Shown here: one piece after another, positions 26,412-35,246 of the stretch
Layout: every line of letters starts with the position of its first letter
Numbering within the stretch: position 1 is the first letter of the stretch
Source: Sphingomonas mollis
GTDB lineage: Bacteria; Pseudomonadota; Alphaproteobacteria; Sphingomonadales; Sphingomonadaceae
Direction of reading: 5' to 3'
Length of the DNA stretch: 64,000 bases
Assembly: GCF_016427505.1 (NCBI RefSeq)
Contig: NZ_JAELXS010000006.1
Coordinates: 1 to 64,000, forward strand
The notes under the pieces: generated by a model
What the model was told of the DNA's origin: nothing
Seen by the model: the letters and a program-made list of their open reading frames with translations, nothing else
Database searches by the model: none
Translations under genes and position numbers: made by a program

Positions 26412-28553
26412 ATGGCCCGTAAGCGTCCCGCCCCCCGCTCGCCCTGGCGTCGCCGGTTCGGCATCACCCTGAAGATCCTCATCGCGCTCGGCCTGCTCGG
26501 CCTCGGCGCGCTCGCCGTCGCGGTCTATGTCGCGCGCGCGCAGCTACCGAGTTTCGAGGAGCTGAAATCCTCCCCCAACGGCCAGATGATCCGCGTCCAC
26601 GCCTCGGACGGGTCGATCATCGTTTCCTTGGGGCCGAGTTACGGCGAATGGCTGTCCTATCGTGCCATCCCCGCGGTGATGCGCGACGCCACCATCGCGG
26701 TCGAGGACCGCCGGTTCCGCAGCCATCCCGGCGTCGATCCGATCGGCATCGCCCGCTCGGTGATGATCCGCTACGAACGCGGCCGCTGGATTCAGGGCGG
26801 CTCGACCATCACGCAGCAGATCACCCGGACGATCTTCCTGAACAACCAGAAGAAATTCGGTCGCAAGTTCCGCGAGTGGATTCTCTCACTGGCGATGGAA
26901 CGCAAATTCTCGAAGGACCAGATCCTCGAACTGTACCTGAACAAGGTCTATTACGGCGGCGGCGCGTACGGCATCGATGCCGCCGCGCGTAAATTCTTCG
27001 GCCACGGCGCCGGCGACCTCAGCCTGGCCGAGGCGGCGGTGATCGCCGGACTGGTGAAGGCACCGTCCAACTATTCGCCCACCGCCGATGCCGACGCCGC
27101 GGTCGGCCGCGCCGGCGTCGTCATCCAGCAGATGGTGCGCAACGGCTATATCTCGCAAGGGCAAGCGGCCGCCGCCGACCCCGAGGGGCTGAAGCTCGCC
27201 CCCACCCCGCCGCAGAACAGCGCCCGCTACTTCACCGACTGGGCCTTGCCGCAACTCGATACGCTGATCGACGAGACGCAGGCGCCGCTGGAGGTGTGGA
27301 CGACGATCGATCCCGCCATGCAGCGTCAGGCCGACGAGGCGATCCGCGCCAACGCCCCCGCCGGCGCGCAGGGCGCGCTGGTGTCGCTCGACCGCGACGG
27401 CGCGGTGCGCGCGATGGTCGGCGGCAAGGATTACGTCACCTCGATCTACAACCGTGCCACGCAGGCGGTCCGCCAGCCGGGCTCCTCGTTCAAGCTGTTC
27501 GTCTATCTCGCCGCGCTGGAGGCGGGTCACAAGCCCGAGGATACCGTCGTCGACGAGCCCGTCACGATCGACGGCTGGAGCCCACGCAACGATTCGCGTC
27601 GCAATTCCGGCAACGTGACGCTGCGCACCGCCTTCGCCTATTCGCTGAACACCGTGGCGGCCAAGCTGGGGCAGGAGGTCGGCTTCACCACCATCGCCGA
27701 CATGGCCCGCCGGTTCGGCATCTCGACGCCGGTCAACACCCACCCGTCGATGGTGCTGGGCACGTCCGACGTCCGCCTGATCGACATGACCCGCGCCTTC
27801 GCCAGCGTGGCGGCCAAGGGCGTCGCCGTCGTCCCCTATGGCATCGTCCGCGTCACCGCCAACGGCGAGACGATCTACACGCACGAGGTCGATCGCAGTC
27901 GCGTTCTCGTCGCCCCCTATGTCGCCGCCGAGATGACCGACCTGCTCCAGACCGCGGTCAACACCGGCACCGGCCGTCAGGCGCAGATCGGCCGCCCCGT
28001 CGCGGGCAAGACCGGCACGACCTCGTCATCCAAGGATGGCTGGTTCCTCGGCTTCTCCAGCGGCCTCACCACCGGCGTCTGGATGGGTCGCGACGATGCC
28101 CGCCCGATCAGCGGCCTGCACGGCGGCACCGCCCCGGCGCGCGCCTTCGCCGCCTTCATGAAGCCGGCCACCGCGTCGCGCCCGATCGAACAGTTCGACA
28201 CGCAGGTCACCTTGCCCGAATGGCAGCTTGAACCCGACGAGGAGAGCTATTTTGGCACCCCCGACAATGGCGGCGGCGCTGGCGGTACCCCGCTGGTGGA
28301 CGAGAACGGCAACCCAATCGAACAGCCGGTCGCCCCCGCCCCCGTCGATCCAGCAACCCAGCCGGAGGGCGACCGCCCCGTCGCGCCGGAACGGACGCCG
28401 CAACAGCAGCTCGACGACCTGATCGACAGCGTCACCAACCCCGACGACCGCCGCCAGCCCGCGCCACCCGTCCGCCAGCAACCACCACGCAATACGCCAC
28501 CCACGGTCCAGCCCGTGCCGCGTCAGCCCTCGGACGACCGCCCGACCCAGTGA
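26412..28553 (+). CDS. Class A penicillin-binding protein (transglycosylase/transpeptidase, PBP1-like)
   Basis: A 713-residue bifunctional peptidoglycan synthase. An N-terminal anchor helix (about residues 17-45) leads into a GT51 transglycosylase (AVEDRRFRSHPGVD with the catalytic Glu, QGGSTITQQITR). The transpeptidase carries Ser in RQPGSSFKLFV, the SxN motif AYSLNT and KTG in VAGKTGTTSSSKDGWF. The tail after about residue 610 is Pro/Gln-rich and disordered. It polymerises and crosslinks peptidoglycan in the periplasm. The last 31 nt overlap the convergent YgjP-like gene. Confidence 0.94.
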   Translation: MARKRPAPRSPWRRRFGITLKILIALGLLGLGALAVAVYVARAQLPSFEELKSSPNGQMIRVHASDGSIIVSLGPSYGEWLSYRAIPAVMRDATIAVEDRRFRSHPGVDPIGIARSVMIRYERGRWIQGGSTITQQITRTIFLNNQKKFGRKFREWILSLAMERKFSKDQILELYLNKVYYGGGAYGIDAAARKFFGHGAGDLSLAEAAVIAGLVKAPSNYSPTADADAAVGRAGVVIQQMVRNGYISQGQAAAADPEGLKLAPTPPQNSARYFTDWALPQLDTLIDETQAPLEVWTTIDPAMQRQADEAIRANAPAGAQGALVSLDRDGAVRAMVGGKDYVTSIYNRATQAVRQPGSSFKLFVYLAALEAGHKPEDTVVDEPVTIDGWSPRNDSRRNSGNVTLRTAFAYSLNTVAAKLGQEVGFTTIADMARRFGISTPVNTHPSMVLGTSDVRLIDMTRAFASVAAKGVAVVPYGIVRVTANGETIYTHEVDRSRVLVAPYVAAEMTDLLQTAVNTGTGRQAQIGRPVAGKTGTTSSSKDGWFLGFSSGLTTGVWMGRDDARPISGLHGGTAPARAFAAFMKPATASRPIEQFDTQVTLPEWQLEPDEESYFGTPDNGGGAGGTPLVDENGNPIEQPVAPAPVDPATQPEGDRPVAPERTPQQQLDDLIDSVTNPDDRRQPAPPVRQQPPRNTPPTVQPVPRQPSDDRPTQ

Positions 28554-29236
28554 AGCGCCGCGCCGTGCGTGCGCAGCCATGCGCGCGCCGGCGTCGGGTC
28601 CTCGCCGAGCAAATTCGCGACCAGCGCGTGGAAATCGGGGCCATGGTTCATATGCACCCGGTGCGCCACCTCATGCGCGACGGTGGCGCGGCGGACCCAG
28701 CCCGGCGCCAGCAACAGCCGCCAGCTATACCGGATCGCGCCCGAATACGCGCAACTGCCCCAGCGCCGCTTGGGATCGCCGATCGCCACCTGCGTCACCA
28801 CCACCCCCGCCTTGGCGGCGAACTCCGCCGTTTCCACGCTCAGCAGGTCGAGCGCCCGCGCGCGCAGCCACGCCTCCACCCGCCGCCCGATCGTCTCCGC
28901 CGGCCCGGCCAGCAGCAACCGGTCGCCATCGCGCAGCACGCTGCGCCGGCGGCCCTCGTCCCGCACGATCGTCAGCATCTCGTCCGCCACCTCGATCGTC
29001 GCGCCGACCACGAACGGCCGCGCCCGGGGCAGGCGCGCGCGCTGCTCGGCCAGCCAGTCCGCCTTGCCCTTGGCCCACAGGATCGCCGGTTTCAGCGCCG
29101 CCCGCCGCGGCAGCACCAGCCGTGCCCGCCCGCTGGCGGGATCGAGCGACAGCGTCAGGCGACGCGCGCTGGGATGACGGACGATCTCGAACCCGTCGAC
29201 CGTCTCCGCCCCCGCAGCCGCCGCCCCTGCCTTCAC
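28523..29236 (-). CDS. YgjP-type M48 metallopeptidase (DUF45)
   Basis: A 237-residue protein with the zinc metalloprotease motif TVAHEVAHRVHMNHGPDFHALV near residue 185 and RRWGSCAYSGAIRYSWRLL just before it, both diagnostic of the YgjP/DUF45 family. The role in the cell is poorly known. It overlaps the PBP gene tail-to-tail and the YcgN gene upstream by 4 nt. Confidence 0.88.
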   Translation of the reverse strand: MKAGAAAAGAETVDGFEIVRHPSARRLTLSLDPASGRARLVLPRRAALKPAILWAKGKADWLAEQRARLPRARPFVVGATIEVADEMLTIVRDEGRRRSVLRDGDRLLLAGPAETIGRRVEAWLRARALDLLSVETAEFAAKAGVVVTQVAIGDPKRRWGSCAYSGAIRYSWRLLLAPGWVRRATVAHEVAHRVHMNHGPDFHALVANLLGEDPTPARAWLRTHGAALHWVGRSSEG

Positions 29237-29667
29237 AGGATGCGCTCGACGATATGGTCCTCCAGATCGCCGACATCGTCCTCGCTGACCGTCCAGCCGC
29301 GTACCGACTGTTTGGCCGCGTGCACCGCCTCACGGTCGCCGCACACCAGATAATGCCATTCGGGCAGTTGCTCGCCCGCCGCGCGCAGGCGGTACGCGCA
29401 GGTCGATGGCAGCCATTCGATATCGCGGACGTTGCCCGCGGTCAGCCGCACGCATTCCGGCACATAGGCGCGACGATGCTTGTAATCCGAACAGAAGCCG
29501 GATCGCCGGTCGAGCAGGCGGCAGGCGACGTTGGTCGGCAGCACCTCACCCGTCTCCTCGTCCTCCAGCTTGTGGACGCAGCATTTGCCGCACCCGTCGC
29601 ACAGCGATTCCCACTGGCCGCGGTCCAGCCGTTCGATGGGCGTGTCTTCCCAATAGCGTGTCGTCAT
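29233..29667 (-). CDS. YcgN family cysteine cluster protein (UPF0260)
   Basis: A 144-residue protein starting MTTRYWEDTPIERLD with the metal-site motif CDGCGKCCVHKLED, CRLLDRRSGFCSDYKHRR and WLPSTCAYRLRAAGE. The cysteines suggest an iron-sulfur or zinc site of the YkgJ/YcgN kind; activity is unknown. The ATG overlaps the stop of the SCO gene (ATGA). Confidence 0.92.
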   Translation of the reverse strand: MTTRYWEDTPIERLDRGQWESLCDGCGKCCVHKLEDEETGEVLPTNVACRLLDRRSGFCSDYKHRRAYVPECVRLTAGNVRDIEWLPSTCAYRLRAAGEQLPEWHYLVCGDREAVHAAKQSVRGWTVSEDDVGDLEDHIVERIL

Positions 29668-30248
29668 CTGGCCCATTTCCCGATCTCGGCGGCGACCGCC
29701 TCGGCACCCTGATCCTGCGGCACCAGCGCCAGCGGACGGTTGGCCGGGTCCATCAGATAGGCCTGCCGGCTGTGATTGACGAGGTATCCGCCACCCGCAG
29801 ATGCATCGCCCTTCGCCGAATAGACGCCGTACGCCTTCTTGATCGCATCGATCGCCGCCTGATCGCCGGTCAGCCCGACCAGCCGGGGGTGGAATGCGCT
29901 CACGAACTGTTTGAGCACCGCCGGCGTATCGCGCGCCGGATCGAGCGTGACGAAGATCGGTACCACCCGCGCCGCCAGCGCCGGGTTGCGCTGCTCCAGC
30001 AGCTTCATGGCCTGCGCGATCGTCTGCACATCGGTCGGGCAGACATCGGGGCAAAAGGTGTAGCCGAAATACATGACCCGGTATCGGCCCGCAAAGCTGC
30101 GGTCGGTCGTCGGCTTGCCGTTCTGGTCCACCAGCGCGAACGGCCCGCCGATCCTCGCCCCCGCCAGCGGCGCGGCGGCATCATCGGCGGGCGACGCGGG
30201 ATGACAGGCGGCAAGCGCCAGCGGCAGCGATATCCAGCATCTGTTCAT
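29664..30248 (-). CDS. SCO1/SenC family lipoprotein (copper chaperone / thiol redox)
   Basis: A 194-residue protein with a lipobox LALAAC, so it is likely a lipoprotein facing the periplasm. The thioredoxin fold has YTFCPDVCPTDV with the CxxxC copper pair, and the third ligand His lies in GYLVNHSRQAYL. SCO proteins deliver copper to the CuA site of cytochrome oxidase. Start ATG 30248. It is divergent from the ankyrin gene and coupled to ycgN. Confidence 0.93.
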   Translation of the reverse strand: MNRCWISLPLALAACHPASPADDAAAPLAGARIGGPFALVDQNGKPTTDRSFAGRYRVMYFGYTFCPDVCPTDVQTIAQAMKLLEQRNPALAARVVPIFVTLDPARDTPAVLKQFVSAFHPRLVGLTGDQAAIDAIKKAYGVYSAKGDASAGGGYLVNHSRQAYLMDPANRPLALVPQDQGAEAVAAEIGKWAR

Positions 30249-30315
30249 GGGTTCCGACCCTTGATCTCTTCGCCACGCCCGCGCAAGCAGGACCCGACAA
30301 GCCAAGGATCACGCC

Positions 30316-30918
30316 ATGAATGCCAAGCTCCTGATGTGGGCCGCACCCGCTCTTTTTCTGGCCATCGCGACACCGGTCGCGGCGCAGCAGCAGTCGGAAA
30401 GCTACAAGTTCCTTCAGGCGGTGAAGGATGCCAAGGGCAACGACGTGATCGCCATGCTCGACAAGCCGGGCAGCAGCATCGTCAACGCCCGCGATATCAA
30501 TTCCGGTGAGGGCGCGCTGCACATCGTCGTCAAGCGCGGCGACGAAACCTATCTGCGCTATCTGTTGCAGAAGGGCGCCGACGCCAACATCCGTGACAGG
30601 AACGGCAACACCCCGCTGATCCTCGCCGTGCAGGGCGGCCAGCGCGACATGATCCCGATCCTCGCCGCGGCAAAGGCCAATCCGAACCTCGGCAACCAGT
30701 CCGGCGTCACGCCGCTGATCCTGGCGGTGCAGGGCCGCAGCATCGACATGGTCCGCCTGTTGCTGGCGGCCAAGGCCGATCCCGATCAGGCCGACGTCAT
30801 GGCCGGCCTGTCCGCGCGCGAATACGCCGCGCAGGACACCCGCAACACCGCCATCGCCAAACTGTTCGACGAAACCCCGAAACGCACCCGCGCCGCCGTC
30901 TCCGGCCCGCGGCTGTAG
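30316..30918 (+). CDS. Secreted ankyrin-repeat protein
   Basis: A 200-residue protein with a clear Sec signal (LLMWAAPALFLAIATPVAAQ) and about four ankyrin repeats at residues 45-175, for example DINSGEGALHIVVKRGDETYL and RNGNTPLILAVQGGQRDM. It is probably periplasmic, where it would mediate protein contacts. The neighbours are SCO and YcgN. Partner unknown. Confidence 0.87.
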   Translation: MNAKLLMWAAPALFLAIATPVAAQQQSESYKFLQAVKDAKGNDVIAMLDKPGSSIVNARDINSGEGALHIVVKRGDETYLRYLLQKGADANIRDRNGNTPLILAVQGGQRDMIPILAAAKANPNLGNQSGVTPLILAVQGRSIDMVRLLLAAKADPDQADVMAGLSAREYAAQDTRNTAIAKLFDETPKRTRAAVSGPRL

Positions 30919-30923
30919 GTGCT

Positions 30924-30980
30924 TTCCCTCTCCCACCGGGAGAGGGAGGGAGCGGCACAGCAGCGGAAGGGTGAGGGTGG
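30924..30980. repeat. Dispersed 57-nt repeat, 'CTCTCCC..GGGAGAGGG' type, copy 1
   Basis: A short palindrome is followed by GGGAGCGGC.CAGC..CGGAAGGGTGAGGGTGG. The copy at 40000-40056 matches it over nearly its full length, in the same orientation, each just after a gene. Confidence 0.75.
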
Positions 30981-31021
30981 ATATCGGCCGTCATCGCCGA
31001 AATCATCCCACTCCAGAGCGA

Positions 31022-31120
31022 CCTGTTCCCCGGCGGAGGCCGGGGTCCAGTTGGGAAAGCTGTGGCGGTCGATAATCGACCTTCGCCCAATTGGACCCCG
31101 GCCTCCGCCGGGGAACAGGT
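31022..31120. repeat. Inverted repeat pair, same family as 8823-8915
   Basis: An arm of about 34 nt starting at 31022 (CTGTTCCCCGGCGGAGGCC core) and its reverse complement at 31087-31120 flank 30 nt. The core is near-identical to the copy in the riboflavin operon. Confidence 0.8.
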
Positions 31121-31162
31121 TGATAATTTTACTTTCGTATCACCGCCCGTCGCGGAGATGCC

Positions 31163-31657
31163 CTACCCCGCCAACCCCACCCCTTCGGGATCGACCAGCG
31201 CGGTCAGTCGCCGCGCCGCGCGCCGGGCGAAGGCCAGTGTGCACCGCTTGCGGACATGCGCCGGCAGCGGCGTCGTATGCGCCTCGCGCACGATCGCGGC
31301 GTCATAACGGTCGGCGACGATGATCCCCGTCCGTTCGGGCAGGAAGGCGGCGCCCATCAGTGGTTGCAGGTCGAACCCCGCCGGCACCGCCCAGAAATAG
31401 CGGTCGCAATGGTCGAGATAATCCGGCCACTTCCCGTCGCCGAGCAGATCGGCGCGCGATACCTTGATCTCGACGACTACGATCCGCCCGCGCGCATCGA
31501 TCGCCATCAGGTCGGCGCGGCGACCGCCTTCCAGCGGCACCTCGGTCATCGCGGTCAGGTCGTGGCGCAGCAGCAGGCGGATGACGCCGCGCGCGACATC
31601 GGCCGCACACAATTGGGGATCGCCATCAACACAGGAAGCCGGGGCCATGTCGAGCAT
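31163..31657 (-). CDS. MmcB family DNA repair protein
   Basis: About 165 residues with the nuclease-like core EVPLEGGRRADLMAIDARGR, VVVEIKVSRADLLGD and KWPDYLDHCDRYFWAV, the signature of MmcB (Caulobacter mitomycin C-induced; restriction-endonuclease-like fold). The D/ExK pattern is present. The start is uncertain: ATG 31657 is used, with GTG 31681 and ATG 31648 also possible. It probably works in DNA damage repair; no SOS box is visible upstream. Confidence 0.85.
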   Translation of the reverse strand: MLDMAPASCVDGDPQLCAADVARGVIRLLLRHDLTAMTEVPLEGGRRADLMAIDARGRIVVVEIKVSRADLLGDGKWPDYLDHCDRYFWAVPAGFDLQPLMGAAFLPERTGIIVADRYDAAIVREAHTTPLPAHVRKRCTLAFARRAARRLTALVDPEGVGLAG

Positions 31658-31720
31658 GGTCCCGGCATAAGAACGTTTCACGAACGGATCAAGGCCGTTC
31701 CCGACCCCTCACCGATCAGT

Positions 31721-32383
31721 TCACCGATAGAAGGTATGACCACCGATCGCGGCGACGCGCTGCATCCGCGCACCGGGCGAACGGCCATGCGCGTTGAAGT
31801 ACAATGCTTCGCTGGCAACGCTGTCCCAGGCATCGCTCAGCGCGACACGGGCCACCGCCACGGCGGTCTGCCAGCTGCGGCGGGCCTCGTCGATCGACGG
31901 GATACGACCGCCGCGCACGAAGCTGAACTGCCCGCGCTGCTTGACGACGGCGCAGACGTCGGTGGGGAAACGACCCGATTTCGCGCGGTTGATGATGACC
32001 TGCGCCACCGCGAGCTGGCCGGACAGCGGCTCGCCCTTGGATTCGAAATAGATCGCGCCGGCCAGGCAGCGCATCGTGTCGTCGGCGGCGACGGTGTCCT
32101 GATCGGCGACCGCTTCGGCCAGGCTGTCATAGGAATTGTCGTCATCGTCCTGAACGACGGACTGATCGACATCGGGGATGGAAACTTCGGGCTCTACCGT
32201 CGCGCCGGGGGCGATCTGATCGGGAACCACATGGGGGGCCAGCGTGTTGAGCGTGGCGAGAGTCGGAGTCGCGATCAGGCTACGGTCCAGGCCGTTTGCC
32301 CAACCCGGCGTGCTGGTTCCAATCAGCGCGACGAGCGAGAAAGACATGGCCGCGAAGCTGGCGACCCGGGAAGCAAACGACAT
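31721..32383 (-). CDS. SleB-type cell wall hydrolase
   Basis: A 220-residue exported protein with an N-terminal signal (FAAMSFSLVALIGTSTPGWA), an acidic linker around residues 70-95 and a C-terminal hydrolase_2 domain: AIYFESKGEPLSGQLAVAQV contains the catalytic Glu, followed by FPTDVCAVVKQRGQFSF. It cleaves peptidoglycan in the periplasm. It is monocistronic, with 152 bp to the next minus-strand gene. Confidence 0.9.
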   Translation of the reverse strand: MSFASRVASFAAMSFSLVALIGTSTPGWANGLDRSLIATPTLATLNTLAPHVVPDQIAPGATVEPEVSIPDVDQSVVQDDDDNSYDSLAEAVADQDTVAADDTMRCLAGAIYFESKGEPLSGQLAVAQVIINRAKSGRFPTDVCAVVKQRGQFSFVRGGRIPSIDEARRSWQTAVAVARVALSDAWDSVASEALYFNAHGRSPGARMQRVAAIGGHTFYR

Positions 32384-32535
32384 TCATTCAAACGTACATG
32401 CGGTTGGACCACGGACCCGATCGACATAATCGATCGTCCGGGCGTCCCCCCGACTGCGTCACCGGCCCGGATCGCACCCCGGCAAGCACAACGCTGATTT
32501 CGATGGAACCGCGCTCGCCGTTTCGGGTTAACGAG

Positions 32536-32862
32536 TCAAATACACAGGATCGTTTCAGCGACGAGTCGTTCCGCCCCCGGGACGTTCAGTTCGATCACCC
32601 ACAAATCCGGGTCGCGCGATCGCCGCTTTTGCCAGTATCCGATCAGGTCGTCGGCGGGTGTGGACTCGATCAGGGCGGGGTTGCCATCCGGCCCGATGCC
32701 ACGCTCCACCAGCCGCTCCGGGCCGCCCGGTTCGACCACCACGGCCAGTATGCCGCCGGCTTGCGCATCGCCCTTGGCCAGCACCGCGCCGAAGCCACCG
32801 GAATCGTTGGCCCGCCGCAGCATCGCCGATACCAGCAGGCCGCTCGGCAGGCGTCCGCTCAT
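32536..32862 (-). CDS. DUF1491 family protein
   Basis: A 108-residue protein beginning MSGRLPSGLLVSAMLRRA with GGFGAVLAKGDAQAGGI and WVIELNVPGAERLV, matching the alphaproteobacterial DUF1491 family. Function unknown. It overlaps the thioesterase by 4 nt, forming the end of the hpf-ptsN-thioesterase-DUF1491 run. Confidence 0.87.
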   Translation of the reverse strand: MSGRLPSGLLVSAMLRRANDSGGFGAVLAKGDAQAGGILAVVVEPGGPERLVERGIGPDGNPALIESTPADDLIGYWQKRRSRDPDLWVIELNVPGAERLVAETILCI

Positions 32863-33341
32863 GCCGAAATATAGCCCGGCAGACCCGCCAGCGCGATCCG
32901 CGAACGCATGAAGGTGCCGGTGCCGCGGGCGACCTCCTCCCCCTCCGCATCGATCAACCGCGCCTCGCCCACGAATACGCGACGGCGACCGCTGATCCAG
33001 CGTCCTTCCGCCACCACCGGACCGGCGAGCAGCGGCTTGGTCAGCAACAGGTTGAACGCCGTCGTCAGCAGGAAACGATCGCTGACCAGACTATTGCAGG
33101 CATAGAATGCCGCATCGTCGAGCATCTTGAAATAGCTCGTCCCATGCGCCGCGCCGCCGGCGTGGAAATGCCGCTCGTCCAGCGTGAAGCGGATGCGCGC
33201 GACGCCGCGTTCGACGATCTCCAGCGACGAATCGAAGAATCGGTTGATCGGCGCCTGCGCGTACAGCGTTTCCAGCGCCCGGAAATGCGCCGCCTCGCCG
33301 CCTTGCTCCACCGCCCGTTCGCCCGTTCGTTCAGGCGGCAT
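32859..33341 (-). CDS. PaaI-type hotdog thioesterase
   Basis: A 160-residue hotdog-fold protein. HFHAGGAAHGTSYFKMLDDAAFYACNSL is split here as the HAGGAAHG active loop plus the long helix, then LLLTKPLLAGPVVAEGRW. It should hydrolyse acyl-CoA; the substrate is unknown. Start ATG 33341; its 5' end overlaps the ptsN end by 11 nt. Confidence 0.86.
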   Translation of the reverse strand: MPPERTGERAVEQGGEAAHFRALETLYAQAPINRFFDSSLEIVERGVARIRFTLDERHFHAGGAAHGTSYFKMLDDAAFYACNSLVSDRFLLTTAFNLLLTKPLLAGPVVAEGRWISGRRRVFVGEARLIDAEGEEVARGTGTFMRSRIALAGLPGYISA

Positions 33342-33801
33342 GTCGGGCGTCGCTCGCGATGAAGAGCGCATACAGCGCATCCTTCGATCCCGCCCCGCGC
33401 AGCTTGGCGAGGAACGCCCGGTCGCGCATCCGCCGCGACACGCGGGCCAGCGCCTTCAAATGTTCGGACCCCGCCGCCATCGGCGACAGCAACGCAAAGA
33501 CCAGATCGACCGGCAGATCGTCGACCGCCTGGAATTCCAGCGGCTGCCCCAGCCGCACGAACAGCCCGATCGGGGCGATAAGGCCGGGAAACTTGCCATG
33601 GGGAATGGCGACGCCGCCGCCGAACCCCGTCGACCCCAGCCGCTCCCGCTCGCCCAGCCGCTCGGCGATCACCCGCGCGTCGATATCGGCCAGCGCCGTA
33701 CCCATCGTGCCAAGCTGCTGGAACAGCGCCTTTTTCGACGCCGCGGTCACCCCTGTCGACACGGCATCCGCGCGCAACAGGTCGCTGAAATCATTCATCA
33801 C
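33331..33801 (-). CDS. ptsN: PTS IIA-like nitrogen regulatory protein
   Basis: A 156-residue EIIA-Ntr protein; phosphoacceptor His lies in GGVAIPHGKFPGL and LARVSRRMRDRAFLAKLR is the C-terminal family block. It receives phosphate from PtsO/PtsP and regulates metabolism and potassium transport. It follows hpf by 59 nt. The usual neighbour rpoN is absent; dnaQ takes that place. ATG 33801 or 33798 are equivalent. Confidence 0.93.
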   Translation of the reverse strand: MMNDFSDLLRADAVSTGVTAASKKALFQQLGTMGTALADIDARVIAERLGERERLGSTGFGGGVAIPHGKFPGLIAPIGLFVRLGQPLEFQAVDDLPVDLVFALLSPMAAGSEHLKALARVSRRMRDRAFLAKLRGAGSKDALYALFIASDARHAA

Positions 33802-33860
33802 GCTGTCTCAAGCAAACCGCCCCCGTACGGGCGCATAGCGGCTCGTACGGGGGTGGCAAG

Positions 33861-34472
33861 TCAGGCGGCGTTGGCGCTGGTCAGCGCTTCGCCCATCCGC
33901 TGGGGCTCGACCCAGCCGATCGTCCCGTCGCCGCGGCGATAGACCATGTTGTACGCGCCCGTCCCCGAATTGCGGAACAGCAGGGCGGCGGTATTCCGCA
34001 GGTCGAGCATCATCACCGCGTCGCCCACGCTGGCGTCGGGCACGTCGACCCGCGTTTCGGCGATGATGAGCGGCGCGTCGTTCTCCACCTCCTCGGCGGT
34101 CGATTCGGCGAACAGGGTATAGCCTGCATTGTCATAAGCGCCGGCTTCGGCAACCTCGATCGCCTGCGCGGTGTGTCGATCCTTCAGGCGACGCATATAG
34201 CGGCGCAACTGCTTTTCGATCTTCTCGGCCGCGCCATCGAAGGCGGGATGCGCCTCCTGTGCCTCGTGCCGGCCTTTCAGCACCAGTCCCTTCATCACGT
34301 GCGCCACGATGTCGCAGGTGAAACCGACATCGTGCGGCCCGCGTCCGAACGTTACTTCGGCAGAGATGGCACGGCTGAAATATTTGTCGGCGATACCCTG
34401 GAGTCGGTCTTGGACATGGGTCTTGAGCGCGTCGCCCGTATCGACCTGATGACCTGAAATCCGGATATCCAT
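33861..34472 (-). CDS. hpf: Long-form ribosome hibernation-promoting factor
   Basis: A 203-residue protein with an N-terminal S30AE domain (MDIRISGHQVDTGDALKTHV) and a C-terminal dimerisation domain (ASVGDAVMMLDLRNTAALLF, YNMVYRRGDGTIGWVEP). Long HPF makes 100S ribosome dimers in stationary phase. ATG 34472 has GGAGAG upstream; four extra residues from an earlier ATG are less likely. Confidence 0.95.
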   Translation of the reverse strand: MDIRISGHQVDTGDALKTHVQDRLQGIADKYFSRAISAEVTFGRGPHDVGFTCDIVAHVMKGLVLKGRHEAQEAHPAFDGAAEKIEKQLRRYMRRLKDRHTAQAIEVAEAGAYDNAGYTLFAESTAEEVENDAPLIIAETRVDVPDASVGDAVMMLDLRNTAALLFRNSGTGAYNMVYRRGDGTIGWVEPQRMGEALTSANAA

Positions 34473-34522
34473 CTTACTCTCCATCTATCGGGCGGTCCTG
34501 TTGGCTCCACCCGAATTCGGCG

Positions 34523-35236
34523 TCATCCGGACGCCGCGGCCCCCCGTGATGGTCCCCACAACGAATTGGGGATCCCGTTCATGAACGCGGCATGGGCCGC
34601 AAGTTCTCCCTCGGGAATGGCGAAAATACGTGGCGGGCGCAGGGTGCGGGGCGTGACCGCGACGACCGGCCCCGCCGCTGCGACGGGCAGATCGTCGGCC
34701 AGGCCCAGCCCGATCTGCCGGCCGCCCATCAGCTCGACATACACCTGCGCCAGCAACTGCGCGTCGAGCAGCGCGCCGTGCAGCACGCGATGCGACCGGT
34801 CGACGCCGAAACGCGAACACAGCGCGTCGAGCGTGTGCTTGGCGCCGGGATGGCGGCTGCGCGCGATCTGCAGCGTGTCGATCATCCGCGTCCGATGGCA
34901 GACCGGCGGAAAGCCGCATGCCGCCAGCTCGCCGTTGATGAAGCCGAAATCGAAACTGGCATTGTGCGCGATCAACGGCGCATCGCCGATGAAGTCGAGA
35001 AAGTCGGCGACCCCTGCCGCGAACACCGGCTTGTCGCGCAGGAACGCATCCGACAGGCCGTGGACGTTGAACGCCTCGACCGGCATCGACCGTTCGGGAT
35101 TGTAATAGGCGTGGAAGGTACGACCGGTCTCGACCCGGTTGACCATCTCGACACAGCCGATCTCGACCAGCCGGTCGCCTTCGGAGAATTTGAAGCCGGT
35201 GGTCTCGGTATCGAACACGATCTCGCGCATCGCCAT
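34523..35236 (-). CDS. dnaQ: DNA polymerase III epsilon subunit (3'-5' proofreading exonuclease)
   Basis: A 237-residue DEDDh exonuclease: VFDTETTGFKFSEGDRLVEIG is ExoI, IAHNASFDFGFINGEL ExoII and HGALLDAQLLAQVYVEL ExoIIIe. The C-terminal 60 residues should bind the polymerase alpha subunit. Start ATG 35236 follows AAGG. It is part of the conserved origin-left run dnaQ, coaE, aroE, maf. Confidence 0.95.
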   Translation of the reverse strand: MAMREIVFDTETTGFKFSEGDRLVEIGCVEMVNRVETGRTFHAYYNPERSMPVEAFNVHGLSDAFLRDKPVFAAGVADFLDFIGDAPLIAHNASFDFGFINGELAACGFPPVCHRTRMIDTLQIARSRHPGAKHTLDALCSRFGVDRSHRVLHGALLDAQLLAQVYVELMGGRQIGLGLADDLPVAAAGPVVAVTPRTLRPPRIFAIPEGELAAHAAFMNGIPNSLWGPSRGAAASG

Positions 35237-35246
35237 CGTATCGGCC

